Origin: Comamonadaceae bacterium
GTDB lineage: Bacteria > Pseudomonadota > Gammaproteobacteria > Burkholderiales > Burkholderiaceae_C
Assembly (NCBI GenBank): GCA_947478725.1
Contig: CANJWZ010000014.1
Span: forward strand, 29,725 to 93,724
Reading direction: 5' to 3'
DNA: 64,000 nt
Every line of letters begins with the position of its first letter. The stretch's first letter is position 1. The position numbers and the translations under genes are program-made. The notes beneath the pieces were generated by a model that did not search any database, had not been told where the DNA came from, and saw nothing but the letters and a program-made list of their open reading frames with translations. This document shows positions 35,702 through 46,720 of this stretch, piece after piece.

Positions 35702-36741
35702 GTCCTGATATTAGTTGATGAAGGCTGGCGCAGCAGGGGTGCGAGCAGATCGTCCACGGCGCTCAAAAATGCGGGTTCTGGTGCAAATTCAAGCGGTACC
35801 GCAAGCAGTCTGAAGGCTGCGCTCGCCGGCAATTTAAAAAGCTTGACGGCATCTTTTTCGGTACACAGCACAGTGGCACCCGCCTGCACCGGCAACGCGT
35901 ACTGGGAAAAATCAAAGTGATCAGGCAGGCTGATCGTGCCCGCCAACGCCAAGCCCCGGCTTTTGAGCATGTCAAAAAAAGCATCCGGGTTGGCGATGCC
36001 GGCCAGGGCGATGAGACTTTGATGCTTTAAATCTTCCAGCAAAACCTTGCTGCCATCTGCGGCCAGAGCGTAGTTGGCCAGACGCCGGGTTGACCTAAAG
36101 CCGGCAAATGCAGGCGCTTGGCCGGTATGCAGCACCAATCCCTGCTTGTGGTTGGCAGGCCAGTTCTCGCGCAGTGGCCCGGCGGGCAGCAGCCAGCCGT
36201 TTCCGATGCCCCGGTCATCGAACACGGTGATCTCAATATCGCGTGCGAGGCTGTGGTGCTGCAAACCGTCGTCACTGATGATGACTTGCGTTGTCGGGTA
36301 TTTTTCGAGCAGGGCGTGGACGGCGTCGATACGCCGGTTCGCTACAAAGACGGGCGCTGAAAAATCACCTCTTTTGATGGCGGACAAAATAACGGCTGGC
36401 TCGTCCCCAGACTGTAAAACAGGGGTCTCTTGCAGTACTTCGAGGCAGTTTTGGCCTTGTCTGCCGTATCCGCGCGACACCACCCCTGGCTGCAAGCCCT
36501 GTTGCTGCAAATGTTTGGCCAAAGCGATGACCAGCGGCGTTTTACCAGCACCACCGGCTACCACGTTGCCCACCACAAGCACAGGCACAGTGCAGCGCTC
36601 AATCTTGAAAAGGCCGGCGCGATACAGCCACCGGTGCAAACCCGATACCCCTCCGTACAAAAGCGAAACAGGCCACAGCAAGCAAGCCACCAAGCCGCGC
36701 TCACGCCAAGCGCAGGCAAGCCAGTTGCCCTGGTGTGTCAT
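35698..36741 (-). CDS. lpxK: Tetraacyldisaccharide 4'-kinase
   Basis: A 347-residue inner-membrane-associated kinase that adds the 4' phosphate to lipid A precursor. An N-terminal hydrophobic helix is followed by [20 protein letters not shown] (P-loop) and later [20 protein letters not shown] and [12 protein letters not shown]. It is 3 bp after exbD, giving an exbB-exbD-lpxK-Trm112 operon. Confidence 0.95.
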   Translation of the reverse strand: MTHQGNWLACAWRERGLVACLLWPVSLLYGGVSGLHRWLYRAGLFKIERCTVPVLVVGNVVAGGAGKTPLVIALAKHLQQQGLQPGVVSRGYGRQGQNCLEVLQETPVLQSGDEPAVILSAIKRGDFSAPVFVANRRIDAVHALLEKYPTTQVIISDDGLQHHSLARDIEITVFDDRGIGNGWLLPAGPLRENWPANHKQGLVLHTGQAPAFAGFRSTRRLANYALAADGSKVLLEDLKHQSLIALAGIANPDAFFDMLKSRGLALAGTISLPDHFDFSQYALPVQAGATVLCTEKDAVKLFKLPASAAFRLLAVPLEFAPEPAFLSAVDDLLAPLLRQPSSTNIRT

Positions 36742-36744
36742 CGC

Positions 36745-37173
36745 CTAACGCGCCCCGGCCTGTGCAGCGCTTTGGGTGGCAAATGTGATCTGGTTGAAGC
36801 CATTTCGGCGCGCGGCTTCCATGACCGTGATCACCGACTGGTGTGTGCTGCTGGCGTCGGCGCTGATGATGATGACGCTATCCTTGCCAGCCTTGGCGGC
36901 CAGCAGCAGCGCCGCGCCCAGGATGTCAATGCTGCGGCCCTCGACCAGCACCTTGTTGATCATGTAACGGCCATCACTGCTGACCGCCACAATGACCTCT
37001 TTGGGGTAGTCGCGCTGCCGCTCGGCATCGGCCAAAGGCAGCTTGATCTGCAGTTCCGTGAACTTGCTGTAGGTGGTCGACAGCATCAAAAAAATCAGCA
37101 CCACCAACAACACGTCGATAAAAGGGATGAGGTTGATTTCAGGCTCCTCCCGGGATCTTTTTCGAAAGTTCAT
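36745..37173 (-). CDS. exbD: ExbD/TolR-family biopolymer transport protein
   Basis: A 142-residue protein with a short cytoplasmic N-terminus, one membrane helix (INLIPFIDVLLVVLIFLMLS, with the conserved Asp in the helix that carries protons) and a periplasmic domain. Works with the ExbB/TolQ-like protein encoded just upstream, with which it overlaps by ATGA. Confidence 0.92.
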   Translation of the reverse strand: MNFRKRSREEPEINLIPFIDVLLVVLIFLMLSTTYSKFTELQIKLPLADAERQRDYPKEVIVAVSSDGRYMINKVLVEGRSIDILGAALLLAAKAGKDSVIIISADASSTHQSVITVMEAARRNGFNQITFATQSAAQAGAR

Positions 37174-37844
37174 GACCTGCGCAGGGTATTCAAGTGCCTG
37201 AGCAGCTTTTCTGAGGCCAGTTCCATTTGCAACAGGTAGCCATCGACCTGTGCCCTGAAATAACGCCAGAAAATCAGCGACGGAATAGCCACCATCAAGC
37301 CAAACGCGGTGTTGTACAGCGCAATGGAAATCCCTTGCGCCAACTGAGCCGGGTTACCCCCGCCGGTAGCGCCACCGACAGCGCCGCTACTGGACTGCGA
37401 GCCAAAAATTTCAATCATGCCAATCACCGTGCCGAGCAAACCCAGTAGGGGTGCGGCTGACGCGATGGTGGCCAACGCTGCCAGGTAGCGCTCCAGCTTG
37501 TGCGCTGCCAATTGCCCTGCGCCTTCCAGGGTGGCGCGCAGGTCAGCGTCGCTGATGCGCGGGTTGGCATTCAGCGCCCGAAAACCGCTGGCGAGCACCT
37601 CTCCGAGAAGTGAGTTCTGCTCAAGCTGTGTGACCACATCAGGCGCGGGAACGGCTGTTTTTGATACTGTGATAGCCTCGTCCACCAGCCTGGGCGGCGC
37701 GACTTTCCAGACTTTCAGGCTGCTAAAACGTTCAATAACCAGCGCCAGCGCCAAAACTGAGCAGGCAACCAGCGGCCAGATAGGCCAGCCTGCAGCTTGA
37801 ATGATGGAAAACAACGCACGCCCCTCGCTGATAAAGTAGGTCAA
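37170..37844 (-). CDS. exbB: MotA/TolQ/ExbB-family proton channel protein
   Basis: A 224-residue membrane protein with three helices. The conserved core ATIASAAPLLGLLGTVIGMI and GISIALYNTAFGLMVAIPSL are both visible. Together with ExbD it uses the proton gradient; the envelope partner (TonB- or lipid-A-related) is not in the window. First gene of the envelope cluster. Confidence 0.92.
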   Translation of the reverse strand: MTYFISEGRALFSIIQAAGWPIWPLVACSVLALALVIERFSSLKVWKVAPPRLVDEAITVSKTAVPAPDVVTQLEQNSLLGEVLASGFRALNANPRISDADLRATLEGAGQLAAHKLERYLAALATIASAAPLLGLLGTVIGMIEIFGSQSSSGAVGGATGGGNPAQLAQGISIALYNTAFGLMVAIPSLIFWRYFRAQVDGYLLQMELASEKLLRHLNTLRRS

Positions 37845-38154
37845 TTATGGCTTATGAACCAGTCGGTCTGACGGATTCATGGGTCGATGGGCATGCGCAT
37901 TTTGGCTCGCGTGTTTTGTTCATACGGTCCACAGAACTTGTGGATAACTTTGTGGGCAAGTCCGCTTGCACAGGCCCCAGAACCGCATCAGGCTTGAGAT
38001 ATGACAAAAACGATGAAATTTTGAGCAGAAATAATTTTCCTTAAATCAATGGCCCACACTCATTTTTCAACGTTTCCGAAGCATTTCAGATTCGCTTCCT
38101 GCCAATTGCGGCGCGGTGTGGGATATCTCCGCTTTAAAACGACAGGTTTTCGCC
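37845..38154. other. Intergenic region exbB-xseA
   Basis: 310 bp between divergent genes. It contains one exact DnaA-box-type nonamer (TGTGGATAA, 37939-37947) and presumably both promoters. I see no gene. Confidence 0.6.
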
Positions 38155-39450
38155 ATGCTCTATGACACGACCGATCCGGACCAACGCGATTCCAGCGTTC
38201 GACTGTGGCCTGTCAGCTCGCTGCTCAAAGCCATTGCTGACAGCCTGGAGGCACGCTTTAACCCTGTAGCTGTGCAGGGCGAGATTTCAGGCTTTTCACG
38301 GGCGGCAAGCGGCCACTGCTATTTTTCACTGAAGGACGACGATGGGCAGATTCGCTGTGCCATGTTTCGAAGAGCGGCGACGCTGCTGGACTTTCAGCCG
38401 CGTGACGGTCAGAGGGTCGAACTGCGCGGTCGGCTGGGTGTTTACGAAGCGCGAGGGGAACTGCAGCTGATCGTCGAGTCGATGCGTCAGGCCGGGCAGG
38501 GGACCCTTTTTGAGCAGTTTCTGAAACTCAAGGCCAAGTTGGAAGCCGAAGGTCTTTTTAAGGCCGATCGCAAACGAGATGTGCCGCTGATGCCACGGGG
38601 TATTGGTGTGGTGACCTCGCTGGGTGCTGCAGCCTTGCATGACGTGTTGACGGCCTTGCAGCGACGCGTGCCGCACATACCGATCGTCATTTATCCGGCA
38701 AGCGTTCAGGGCGTACAGGCCGCAGGTGATCTGCGTGAAGCCCTCTTGAAAGCATACCAACGTCGTGAAGTGGACGTCCTGCTGCTGGTGCGCGGCGGAG
38801 GGGCGATGGAAGATTTGTGGGCTTTTAACGACGAGGCTCTGGCACGCACCATCGCCGAGTCGCCTGTGCCCGTCATTTGCGGTGTGGGGCACGAAACCGA
38901 CTTCACCATCGCTGATTTTTGTGCCGATATGCGTGCGCCTACGCCTACCGCAGCAGCTGAACTGTGCGCCCAGCCGCAGGCTGTGTGGCTGGGTGTGCTG
39001 GCCGCCATGGCCACTCGCCTGCAAAATGGGCTTGACAGACAAGTGCAAACCAGCAGTCAGAGGCTGGACATCGCGGCCTCAAACTTGAGTCGCCCGTCCC
39101 ATTACGTCACGCGCCAGCATGCGCGGCTGGCGTCATACCAACAAAATTTGCACCACGCCCAGCGCAGCACGGTAAACAGCTTGCAGAACCGTCTGGAGGC
39201 AATGAAGACCCGCCTTTCCCAAGCTGTGGTGCGCGGTTCTGCGCTCCCAAAAGACCGTTTGACCCAAGCCAACATGCGGCTTGAACTTCTGAGCCCTCAA
39301 CTCGTGCTTCAGCGAGGCTATGCCTGGCTAGCCAACACCGAAGGCCAAGCCATTACCGGCGTAAGCCAGACGCGCACGGGGCAATCTGTTCGCGCTACCC
39401 TGATGGACGGACAGGTTGATTTGACGGTGTCAAGCCGGCGTCTGATTTAG
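38155..39450 (+). CDS. xseA: Exodeoxyribonuclease VII large subunit
   Basis: A 431-residue nuclease subunit. N-terminal OB-fold ([31 protein letters not shown] and [16 protein letters not shown]), catalytic core with [40 protein letters not shown] and [19 protein letters not shown], then a coiled-coil C-terminus. Start at ATG 38155; a GTG at 38116 is possible. The small subunit xseB is not adjacent. Confidence 0.94.
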   Translation: MLYDTTDPDQRDSSVRLWPVSSLLKAIADSLEARFNPVAVQGEISGFSRAASGHCYFSLKDDDGQIRCAMFRRAATLLDFQPRDGQRVELRGRLGVYEARGELQLIVESMRQAGQGTLFEQFLKLKAKLEAEGLFKADRKRDVPLMPRGIGVVTSLGAAALHDVLTALQRRVPHIPIVIYPASVQGVQAAGDLREALLKAYQRREVDVLLLVRGGGAMEDLWAFNDEALARTIAESPVPVICGVGHETDFTIADFCADMRAPTPTAAAELCAQPQAVWLGVLAAMATRLQNGLDRQVQTSSQRLDIAASNLSRPSHYVTRQHARLASYQQNLHHAQRSTVNSLQNRLEAMKTRLSQAVVRGSALPKDRLTQANMRLELLSPQLVLQRGYAWLANTEGQAITGVSQTRTGQSVRATLMDGQVDLTVSSRRLI

Positions 39451-39533
39451 TTTTTACAATAGTTCTGGTAAGCTTTTTAGCAGTACTTTTTTTATCAGGC
39501 TTAATTTTTAGCCCTACAACCCGAAGGAAAATC

Positions 39534-40115
39534 ATGGAACACCAACTGCCCTCACTGCCCTATGCGATCGACGCACTGGCACCCAATTACAGCAAGGAAG
39601 CCTTTGAATACCACCACGGCAAACACCACAACGCTTACGTTGTGAACCTGAACAACCTGCAAAAAGGCACCGAGTTCGAGGCGATGACGCTCGAAGAAAT
39701 TGTCAAAAAATCAAGCGGTGGCGTGTACAACAACGCAGCGCAAGTCTGGAACCACACCTTCTTCTGGAACTGCATGAAGCCCGCTGGCGGTGGCGAGCCA
39801 TCTGGTGCGCTGGCCGCGGCCATTAACGCCAAATTTGGCTCGTACGCGGCATTCAAGGAAGCTTTCGTCAAATCCGCTGTGGGCAACTTTGGCTCTGGCT
39901 GGACGTGGCTGGTTAAAAAGGCCGATGGCTCGGTTGACATTGTCAACACGGGCCCTGCAGGCACACCGCTGACCACTGCCGACAAAGCGCTGATGACGGT
40001 TGACGTGTGGGAGCACGCCTACTACATCGACTACCGCAACATGCGCCCCAAATTCGTTGAAACGTTCTTGGCGAGCCTTGTGAACTGGAGCTTTGCCGAA
40101 GCCAACTTCGCTTGA
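39534..40115 (+). CDS. sodB: Iron superoxide dismutase
   Basis: A 193-residue cytoplasmic enzyme. The metal ligands His27, His74, Asp157 and His161 align exactly with E. coli SodB, and [14 protein letters not shown] is characteristic of Fe-type enzymes. Good GAAGGA ribosome-binding site and a strong terminator after the gene. xseA-sodB order is usual in this group. Confidence 0.96.
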   Translation: MEHQLPSLPYAIDALAPNYSKEAFEYHHGKHHNAYVVNLNNLQKGTEFEAMTLEEIVKKSSGGVYNNAAQVWNHTFFWNCMKPAGGGEPSGALAAAINAKFGSYAAFKEAFVKSAVGNFGSGWTWLVKKADGSVDIVNTGPAGTPLTTADKALMTVDVWEHAYYIDYRNMRPKFVETFLASLVNWSFAEANFA

Positions 40116-40130
40116 GCGGATAGCCAGAAC

Positions 40131-40164
40131 ATAAAAAAACCGGCTTTTTAGCCGGTTTTTTTAT
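40131..40164. terminator. Bidirectional terminator between sodB and the DUF192 gene
   Basis: A run of A, ACCGGC-TTTTTA-GCCGGT and a run of T: serves both convergent genes. Confidence 0.88.
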
Positions 40165-40165
40165 G

Positions 40166-40648
40166 TCATCTGCCTGTCTGAAACAAAGGTCCCTGCAGCG
40201 TTGAGCCGGCTTTGATGCCCTTTTTTGCAAACCAGCCCTGGTTCATTTCCAGCACGTAACGCACGGGTTTGGCTGAGCAGTGAGCATCGAGGCTTTTCGG
40301 CTTCATGTCTTCAATGTTGACGATGGTGCCATCGTCAGCGATGAACGCGGCACTGAGTGGCAAGAGGGTGTTTTTCATCCAGAAGCATTGCTGTGTGGCC
40401 TGCTCAAACACAAAAATCATCCCTTCGTGCTGCGGCATGTCCTTGCGAAACATCAGCCCGATCTGTCGTTGCTCAGGTGTGGCTGCAATCTGCACGTCGA
40501 GGCGGTGCATGCCTGCTGCCAGCTTGACCCGTTCCAGATTCATTTGGGGCGCATCTTGCGCTTTGGCGGACAGCGAAATGGCCGGCAAGGACGCGATTGA
40601 TGCAATTAATAAGACGCTTTTAACGAACGATGGCAGTTTGAATGACAT
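40166..40648 (-). CDS. Secreted DUF192-family protein
   Basis: A 160-residue protein with a signal peptide (to about residue 30, SLSAKA) and a DUF192 domain: RQIGLMFRKDMPQHEGMIFV then FWMKNTLLPLSAAFI and KPVRYVLEMNQGWFAKKGI. The family is widespread, periplasmic or extracellular, with no established biochemical role. Start at 40648; longer forms lack a signal peptide at the N-terminus. Confidence 0.85.
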   Translation of the reverse strand: MSFKLPSFVKSVLLIASIASLPAISLSAKAQDAPQMNLERVKLAAGMHRLDVQIAATPEQRQIGLMFRKDMPQHEGMIFVFEQATQQCFWMKNTLLPLSAAFIADDGTIVNIEDMKPKSLDAHCSAKPVRYVLEMNQGWFAKKGIKAGSTLQGPLFQTGR

Positions 40649-40711
40649 GGCGGCGAACAATAGTTGATAGATCAATGAAACAAAGCATAAACCAATCGAT
40701 TCAAGGGGCCA

Positions 40712-40743
40712 AAAAAAATGCCCGCACGAGGCGGGCATTTTTG
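40712..40743. terminator. Terminator after the Ala/Lys-rich protein gene
   Basis: A-run, ATGCCCGC-ACGAG-GCGGGCAT, T-run, just beyond the stop of the gene at 40756 (minus strand). Also usable in the other direction. Confidence 0.85.
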
Positions 40744-40755
40744 GGCAGTTGCAAA

Positions 40756-41001
40756 TTACTTGGCAGCTGGCTTGGCTTCAGCTTTGTCTTTCTTGGCAGC
40801 AGCTTTTTCTTTCTTGGCAGCAGCTTTGTCTTCTTTGGCATCAGCTTTCTTTTCTTTGGCATCAGCTTTCTTTTCTTCAGCTTTTGCAGCAGGTGCAGCA
40901 GCAGCTGGCTTGGCAGCAGCAGCAGGTGCAGCAGCGGGAGCTTGGGCGAATGCGCCAACAGCGAACAGGCCAGAGATCAGAGCAGCGAGGATTTTGTTCA
41001 T
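40756..41001 (-). CDS. Secreted Ala/Lys-rich low-complexity protein
   Basis: An 81-residue protein with a clear signal peptide (KILAALISGLFAVGAFAQ) followed by an Ala-Pro-Ala stretch and repeats of KADAKEKK/AAAKKEK type. The sequence resembles histone-H1-like tails but is exported. It has its own terminator. Function unknown; a periplasmic polycation is inferred. Confidence 0.72.
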   Translation of the reverse strand: MNKILAALISGLFAVGAFAQAPAAAPAAAAKPAAAAPAAKAEEKKADAKEKKADAKEDKAAAKKEKAAAKKDKAEAKPAAK

Positions 41002-41134
41002 TTTGAGTTTCCTGAAATAACGTTATTGGGAAATTACCCCGAATATTTTCGGAGGCCTAACTACAACGAGACCCCTTTGCAATCGGTTGACAGGACATTG
41101 AACTTTTTTGCGATGGATTTTGGAAACGCGTTTG

Positions 41135-41193
41135 CGGCTAAAATTTAGGGGTTTTCACCTAAAATGGCGCGCAAGTATGACGGTTTACCGTCA
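41135..41193. promoter_or_regulatory. Inverted repeats upstream of icd
   Basis: ATTTAGG/CCTAAAAT face each other around GGTTTTCA (41142-41165), and the palindrome TGACGG-TTTA-CCGTCA lies at 41178-41193, about 64 bp before the icd start. They could be an operator or hairpin in the leader. Confidence 0.4.
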
Positions 41194-41256
41194 CGTTCAT
41201 GCACCCTTTTGATTACTCATCAGCACTTTACCGCACCTTCTGGAGACTTTTAAAAC

Positions 41257-42510
41257 ATGTACAAGCACATTGTCATCCCCTCGCAGGGTCAAAAAATCAC
41301 CGTCAATCCCGACAATTCACTGAATGTACCGGATGAGCCGGTGATTCCGTTCATTGAAGGTGACGGCACCGGCCTGGATATCACGCCGGTGATGCTGAAG
41401 GTGGTTGATGCAGCCGTGGCAAAGGCGTACGGCGGCAAAAAGAAGATCCACTGGATGGAGGTTTATGCGGGTGAAAAGTCAACCAAGGTGTACGGCCCGG
41501 ACGTGTGGCTACCGGAAGAAACCCTGCATGCCGTGCGCGACTATGTGGTGTCGATCAAAGGCCCCTTGACCACACCCGTTGGCGGCGGCATTCGCAGTCT
41601 GAACGTCGCGATGCGCCAGGAACTCGACTTGTATGTTTGCCTGCGGCCCATTCAATATTTTAAAGGCGTGCCGTCCCCCGTCAAAGAGCCAGAAAAGACA
41701 CACATGGTGATCTTTCGCGAAAACTCGGAAGATATTTACGCGGGTATCGAGTTTGAATCCGGCAGCGACAAGGCCAAAAAGCTGATCAAGTTTTTGCAAG
41801 ACGAGATGGGCGTCAAGAAGATCCGCTTTCCCAACACGTCGGGCATCGGTATCAAGCCGGTGTCCAGCGAGGGCACCGAGCGCCTGATGCGCAAGGCCAT
41901 CCAGTACGCGATTGACAATGACAAACCCAATGTGACCATCGTGCACAAGGGCAACATCATGAAGTACACCGAAGGTGGCTTTCGTGACTGGGCTTATGGC
42001 CTGGCACAAAAAGAGTTTGGCGCTGAGCTGATTGACGGCGGTCCATGGAGCAAGTTCAAAAACCCTAAAACTGGCAAGGAAATCATTGTCAAAGACGTGA
42101 TTGCTGACGCGTTTTTGCAGCAAATCTTGCTTCGCCCGTCTGAATATTCAGTCGTTGCTACGCTCAATTTGAATGGTGACTATATTTCTGACGCGCTTGC
42201 TGCTCAGGTGGGCGGTATTGGTATTGCACCTGGCGCTAATTTGTCGGATACGGTGGCCTGCTTTGAAGCTACCCACGGCACGGCGCCTAAATATGCGGGC
42301 AAAGATTACGTGAACCCCGGCTCCGAGATTCTGTCGGCAGAAATGATGCTGCGCCACATGGGTTGGTTTGAAGCGGCTGACCTGATCATCAGTTCGATGG
42401 AAAAATCAATCGCCTCCAAGAAGGTCACCTACGATTTCGCCCGTCTGATGGAGGGCGCAACGCAGGTCAGTTGCTCCGGTTTTGGTCAAGTCATGATTGA
42501 AAATATGTAA
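41257..42510 (+). CDS. icd: NADP-dependent isocitrate dehydrogenase
   Basis: A 417-residue TCA-cycle enzyme with the E. coli-type architecture. The regulatory/active-site serine is Ser114 in [13 protein letters not shown], and [20 protein letters not shown] and [16 protein letters not shown] are conserved. Ser114 is the position phosphorylated by AceK in enterobacteria; no aceK is nearby. Monocistronic with terminator. Confidence 0.96.
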   Translation: MYKHIVIPSQGQKITVNPDNSLNVPDEPVIPFIEGDGTGLDITPVMLKVVDAAVAKAYGGKKKIHWMEVYAGEKSTKVYGPDVWLPEETLHAVRDYVVSIKGPLTTPVGGGIRSLNVAMRQELDLYVCLRPIQYFKGVPSPVKEPEKTHMVIFRENSEDIYAGIEFESGSDKAKKLIKFLQDEMGVKKIRFPNTSGIGIKPVSSEGTERLMRKAIQYAIDNDKPNVTIVHKGNIMKYTEGGFRDWAYGLAQKEFGAELIDGGPWSKFKNPKTGKEIIVKDVIADAFLQQILLRPSEYSVVATLNLNGDYISDALAAQVGGIGIAPGANLSDTVACFEATHGTAPKYAGKDYVNPGSEILSAEMMLRHMGWFEAADLIISSMEKSIASKKVTYDFARLMEGATQVSCSGFGQVMIENM

Positions 42511-42536
42511 CCCGTCCCCATGTCTGGGGAATGAAT

Positions 42537-42571
42537 AAACCGCCCGGGAGTCATCCCATGGCGGTTTTTTT
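42537..42571 (+). terminator. Terminator of icd
   Basis: AACCGCC, a 14-base loop region, GGCGGTT and a T-run after icd; a smaller CCCCATGTCTGGGG hairpin precedes it. Confidence 0.8.
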
Positions 42572-42610
42572 ATTGACTTATTCCAACTCCCAGCGCAAAA
42601 AGCTTGACCG

Positions 42611-43000
42611 ATGGCTAGAATGAAATTCATGGCGACCAAACCACCTAAAACTCCAGCAAGCCCGAGCACTCCTACTTACAAGCCGCAAAAGGTAGACGAC
42701 GAAGGCGGTGCTGTGGTGCTCGAACGTCGGCCGCAAAAAACGAAACCACCACAAATGCATCAGGTTGTGGTGTTGAATGACGACTACACGCCGATGGAGT
42801 TTGTGGTCATGGTGATTCAGGAGTTTTTCAACAAGGACCGGGAAACCGCTACCCAGATCATGCTGAAAATCCACCTTGACGGCAAAGGTGTTTGCGGTGT
42901 GTTTTCGAAAGACGTGGCTGCGACCAAGGTTGACCAGGTCACAGAGGCGGCACGTAAACACGGTCATCCACTACAGTGCCTGAGTGAGCCACTGGAGTAA
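42611..43000 (+). CDS. clpS: ClpS adaptor for N-end-rule substrates
   Basis: A 129-residue adaptor. The conserved core is [22 protein letters not shown], followed by [20 protein letters not shown]. The N-terminal 40 residues are a flexible Pro/Lys-rich tail. ATG at 42611 is used; 42629 would give 123 residues. It lies 89 bp before clpA, its partner. Confidence 0.93.
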   Translation: MARMKFMATKPPKTPASPSTPTYKPQKVDDEGGAVVLERRPQKTKPPQMHQVVVLNDDYTPMEFVVMVIQEFFNKDRETATQIMLKIHLDGKGVCGVFSKDVAATKVDQVTEAARKHGHPLQCLSEPLE

Positions 43001-43089
43001 GGGGCGATATAAGGGCTATTGAATTGCCGCAAACCGCCGCCAATATTGAGATAGTCAGTTAATTAACGTAGCAAGCCAAAGGAAGCTCA

Positions 43090-45429
43090 ATGATTGCCCA
43101 GGAACTAGAAGTCAGCTTGCACATGGCCTTCGTCGAAGCGCGACAGCAGCGCCATGAATTCATCACGGTCGAGCATTTGTTGCTTGCCCTGCTGGACAAC
43201 CCCAGTGCTGCCGAGGTGCTGCGCGCGTGCTCCGCCAATGTCGATGAATTGCGCAAATCACTTGCCAACTTCATCAAGGACAACACGCCGCAGGTGGCGG
43301 GTGCCGAAGATGTCGATACTCAGCCCACGCTGGGTTTTCAGCGCGTCATTCAGCGCGCCATCATGCATGTGCAGTCCACTGGAAACGGTAAAAAAGAAGT
43401 CACCGGCGCCAATGTGCTGGTTGCTATCTTTGGTGAGAAAGATTCGCATGCGGTGTACTACCTTCACCAGCAGGGCGTGACGCGGCTTGACGTGGTCAAC
43501 TTCATTGCGCACGGTATCAAAAAGAGCGATCCGCCCGAGCCTGCCAAAGCCGGCGAAAGCGCTGCCGAGAATGAAGAGGGTGGTGCTGAAAAGAATGAGA
43601 AACAGTCTCCGCTTGAGCAATACACCCAAAACCTGAACCAGCTGGCCAAAGACGGCAAGATTGACCCGCTCATTGGCCGTCACTATGAAGTCGAACGCGT
43701 CATTCAAATCTTGTGCCGTCGCCGTAAAAACAACCCGCTGTTAGTGGGTGAGGCTGGCGTTGGTAAGACAGCCATTGCCGAGGGTCTGGCCTGGCGGATC
43801 ACCCAAAAAGATGTGCCTGAGATTTTGGCGGAAGCCCAAGTGTATTCGCTCGATATGGGTGCCTTGCTGGCCGGTACGAAGTACCGCGGTGACTTTGAGC
43901 AGCGTCTAAAGGGCGTGCTGAAGTCACTCAAGGACAAGCCGAATGGTATTTTGTTCATTGACGAAATCCATACGCTGATCGGTGCCGGCGCTGCTTCTGG
44001 CGGCACGCTGGACGCATCGAATTTGCTCAAGCCGGCGCTCAGCTCGGGCCAGCTCAAGTGCATTGGTGCCACCACGTTTACAGAATATCGTGGTATTTTC
44101 GAAAAAGACGCAGCACTGTCACGTCGTTTCCAGAAGGTTGATGTGGTGGAGCCGACAGTACAGGAGACGGTAGACATTCTCAAAGGTCTGAAGTCGCGCT
44201 TTGAAGAGCACCACAGCGTGAAATACGCAGTTGCTGCCTTGCAGGCCGCGGCTGAACTGTCTGCCAAGTACATCAATGACCGCCATTTGCCCGACAAGGC
44301 GATTGACGTGATTGACGAGGCTGGTGCTGCCCAGCGTATCTTGCCGCCGTCCAAGCGCAAGAAAATCATCACCAAAACCGAGGTCGAAGAGATCGTCGCC
44401 AAAATTGCGCGCATTCCGCCTGCCAATGTTTCAAATGACGACCGGGGCAAGCTCAAAACACTTGAGCGCGATCTCAAGAGTGTCGTGTTTGGCCAGGACA
44501 AGGCCCTCGACGTGCTGGCCAGCGCCGTCAAAATGGCGCGCTCCGGCCTGGGCAAAGACGACAAGCCAATCGGTTCCTTCCTGTTCAGCGGCCCGACTGG
44601 CGTTGGCAAGACCGAGGCCGCCAAGCAGCTTGCGTACATCATGGGCATTGAGCTGATCCGCTTTGACATGAGCGAGTACATGGAGCGCCACGCTGTGAGC
44701 CGCCTGATTGGAGCGCCACCGGGCTATGTGGGTTTTGACCAAGGCGGTCTGCTGACCGAGGCCGTGACCAAAAAACCGCATTGTGTGCTCTTGCTTGACG
44801 AGATTGAAAAAGCGCATCCAGACATCTTCAATGTGCTGTTGCAGGTCATGGACCACGGCACGCTGACCGACAACAACGGTCGCAAGGCAGATTTTCGCAA
44901 TGTCATCATCGTCATGACCACCAACGCGGGTGCCGAAACGATGAACAAGGCAACGATTGGCTTTACCAACCCGCGTGAAGCGGGCGATGAAATGGCCGAT
45001 ATCAAGCGTTTGTTCACGCCGGAGTTCCGCAATCGCCTGGATGCGACGGTCAGTTTCAAGGCGCTTGACGAGACCGTGATTTTGCGGGTGGTTGACAAAT
45101 TTTTGCTGCAGCTTGAGACGCAACTGGCGGAAAAGAAAGTTGAAGTTACCTTCACCGACACACTGCGTAAATATCTCGGCAAGAAGGGTTTTGACCCGTT
45201 GATGGGTGCACGTCCAATGCAGCGCTTGATTCAAGACACCATTCGCCGCGCCCTGGCCGATGAATTGTTGTTCGGCCGCTTGATGGATGGTGGCCGCCTA
45301 ACGGTAGACATGAAAGTCACAAGCAACGAAAAAGGCGTGGAGGACGGCGAGGTGCAACTCGACATTCAGCCACTGCCGAAGAAAGAAGGCAAGACCAAGC
45401 CTGAGGCGGAATCGGCTGAAGCCGGTTAA
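43090..45429 (+). CDS. clpA: ATP-dependent Clp protease ATPase subunit ClpA
   Basis: A 779-residue AAA+ unfoldase. The double Clp-N repeat comes first, then an acidic linker, then two AAA modules with P-loops GEAGVGKT near residue 220 and GPTGVGKT near 501. [14 protein letters not shown] at the start is typical. Delivers substrates to ClpP, using ClpS for N-degrons. clpP is not in the window. Confidence 0.96.
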   Translation: MIAQELEVSLHMAFVEARQQRHEFITVEHLLLALLDNPSAAEVLRACSANVDELRKSLANFIKDNTPQVAGAEDVDTQPTLGFQRVIQRAIMHVQSTGNGKKEVTGANVLVAIFGEKDSHAVYYLHQQGVTRLDVVNFIAHGIKKSDPPEPAKAGESAAENEEGGAEKNEKQSPLEQYTQNLNQLAKDGKIDPLIGRHYEVERVIQILCRRRKNNPLLVGEAGVGKTAIAEGLAWRITQKDVPEILAEAQVYSLDMGALLAGTKYRGDFEQRLKGVLKSLKDKPNGILFIDEIHTLIGAGAASGGTLDASNLLKPALSSGQLKCIGATTFTEYRGIFEKDAALSRRFQKVDVVEPTVQETVDILKGLKSRFEEHHSVKYAVAALQAAAELSAKYINDRHLPDKAIDVIDEAGAAQRILPPSKRKKIITKTEVEEIVAKIARIPPANVSNDDRGKLKTLERDLKSVVFGQDKALDVLASAVKMARSGLGKDDKPIGSFLFSGPTGVGKTEAAKQLAYIMGIELIRFDMSEYMERHAVSRLIGAPPGYVGFDQGGLLTEAVTKKPHCVLLLDEIEKAHPDIFNVLLQVMDHGTLTDNNGRKADFRNVIIVMTTNAGAETMNKATIGFTNPREAGDEMADIKRLFTPEFRNRLDATVSFKALDETVILRVVDKFLLQLETQLAEKKVEVTFTDTLRKYLGKKGFDPLMGARPMQRLIQDTIRRALADELLFGRLMDGGRLTVDMKVTSNEKGVEDGEVQLDIQPLPKKEGKTKPEAESAEAG

Positions 45430-45466
45430 AGCGGGCTGCTGGGCTTTGATGCCCTGATTCTTGTTC

Positions 45467-45498
45467 AAAGCCGCTGGCTTCACGCTGGCGGCTTTTTT
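45467..45498 (+). terminator. Terminator of clpA
   Basis: AAAGCCGC ... GCGGCTTTTTT hairpin with inner TGGCTTCACGCTG loop, 38 bp after clpA. Confidence 0.82.
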
Positions 45499-45503
45499 CT
45501 TGG

Positions 45504-45575
45504 TGCTCCTATATCAGGAGCTTATAGCCCTTATATTCATTGGGCTAGCGTCTGTTTTAGTTCTCGCCTAAAAGC
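45504..45575 (+). repeat. Interspersed hairpin repeat after clpA (best-formed copy)
   Basis: First hairpin GCTCCT-ATATC-AGGAGC and second hairpin TAGCCC-TTATATTCATT-GGGCTA are both perfect, followed by a CTGTTTTAG tail. It lies in the gap between convergent clpA and the HupE-like gene. Confidence 0.8.
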
Positions 45576-45589
45576 CTGGCAAATCGTAC

Positions 45590-46720
45590 CTAAAGGTCAA
45601 ACGCACGCTGTATCAGCCACCAGCATGCCAGCAGCGCTACGGTGATTGAGCCACCGGTCAACACCCCGATCCGGTAAAAACGGCTTGAGCGTAGCCAGAA
45701 GGCGATGGGTAAAAATACGGCCACGATGCACAGCTGTCCGATTTCTACACCACCGTTAAAGCCTATCAGCGCCAGCACCAGCGCATCCTGCGGCAAGCCC
45801 AAGTCGGCCAGCACCGATGCGAAACCGAAGCCATGAATCAGCCCAAAGACAAAGGCCATGACCCACCGCTTTTTGTCAATGGTGCCGCGCAAGTTGTTCA
45901 GCGCTGCAATCACCACCGAGGCGGCAATGACCGACTCGACCAGGCGCGACGGCAAGCTGATGATCTGCATCGCTGCCAGGCCGAGCGTGATGGAATGCGC
46001 AAGGGTAAACGCAGTCACGACTTTTAAAACTTCAACGAATGCGCCTTTCAGTGTGGGTGCCGGGTCCCATCGACCTGCCCGACGCATCAATACGGCAGGC
46101 AATAGAAGTGACAACAAAAACAGGATGTGGTCATAACCAATCCATATATGCCACGTGCCGTCAACCGCATATTGCCGCAGGGTTTGCCAGGCACTGACGG
46201 GCGTCACGGCCAGCGTCTGTTCAGCCGATTCGGTGCCAAAAACCAGCGCCTGAGTCACCGCCTGTGTGCCTGTTGCGCCGGGCACTATCCATTGCACCAG
46301 CCCGCGATGGGAAGGGTCGACATCAAACAACAGGCTGTAGCTGGCCTTGAGCGGTGCGGCAAGCATTGAACATTGCGCATTCAGGCTTAGCACGGCATAG
46401 GTGCCGTCGCTGTGCTTGTCAAGTTGCAGGTCCGCAGTGCTCACCATATTGCAGGGTTTGCCAGCTGCAGTGATCGATAGCCGTTCCGTTGCCAAGCGTG
46501 TGATGTCGCCGGCGCGCTGGCGCACCTCCCCCCAGGTTAAATCGCCGTTGTCGTCGCGGTCAATCTGCAACACGTAGTCAAGGTCACGCAGGGCGATGTC
46601 CCAGCGTATTTCGATATTGTTATTGCTGCCAGCGCGCAGTGTCAGGTAGCTGTCGCTGGGTTTGTGCGCCCACACTGGGCTTTGTAGCAGCAAGGCCAGC
46701 AGCAGTATCCAGCGCCTCAT
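45590..46720 (-). CDS. HupE/UreJ-type membrane protein
   Basis: A 376-residue protein with a signal peptide (RRWILLLALLLQSPVWA), a periplasmic domain to about residue 170, then a C-terminal membrane part of six or so helices with HIWIGYDHILFLLSLLLP, a HupE/UreJ signature, and HSITLGLAA. HupE/UreJ proteins are linked to nickel uptake, but this longer form is not next to hydrogenase or urease genes, so the role is open. It overlaps the TPR-like gene by ATGA. Confidence 0.8.
   Translation of the reverse strand: MRRWILLLALLLQSPVWAHKPSDSYLTLRAGSNNNIEIRWDIALRDLDYVLQIDRDDNGDLTWGEVRQRAGDITRLATERLSITAAGKPCNMVSTADLQLDKHSDGTYAVLSLNAQCSMLAAPLKASYSLLFDVDPSHRGLVQWIVPGATGTQAVTQALVFGTESAEQTLAVTPVSAWQTLRQYAVDGTWHIWIGYDHILFLLSLLLPAVLMRRAGRWDPAPTLKGAFVEVLKVVTAFTLAHSITLGLAAMQIISLPSRLVESVIAASVVIAALNNLRGTIDKKRWVMAFVFGLIHGFGFASVLADLGLPQDALVLALIGFNGGVEIGQLCIVAVFLPIAFWLRSSRFYRIGVLTGGSITVALLACWWLIQRAFDL

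Noticed and set aside
37638..37685. Possible repeat fragment in exbB (GTTTTTGATACTGTGATAGC)
   Set aside because: Only a short resemblance to hairpin 1; the second arm is missing.
37939..37947. DnaA-box nonamer
   Set aside because: Single site without clustering, AT-rich unwinding region or dnaA/dnaN nearby; not a replication origin.
37847..38044. 65-codon open frame between exbB and xseA
   Set aside because: No ribosome-binding site or recognisable sequence; looks like chance.
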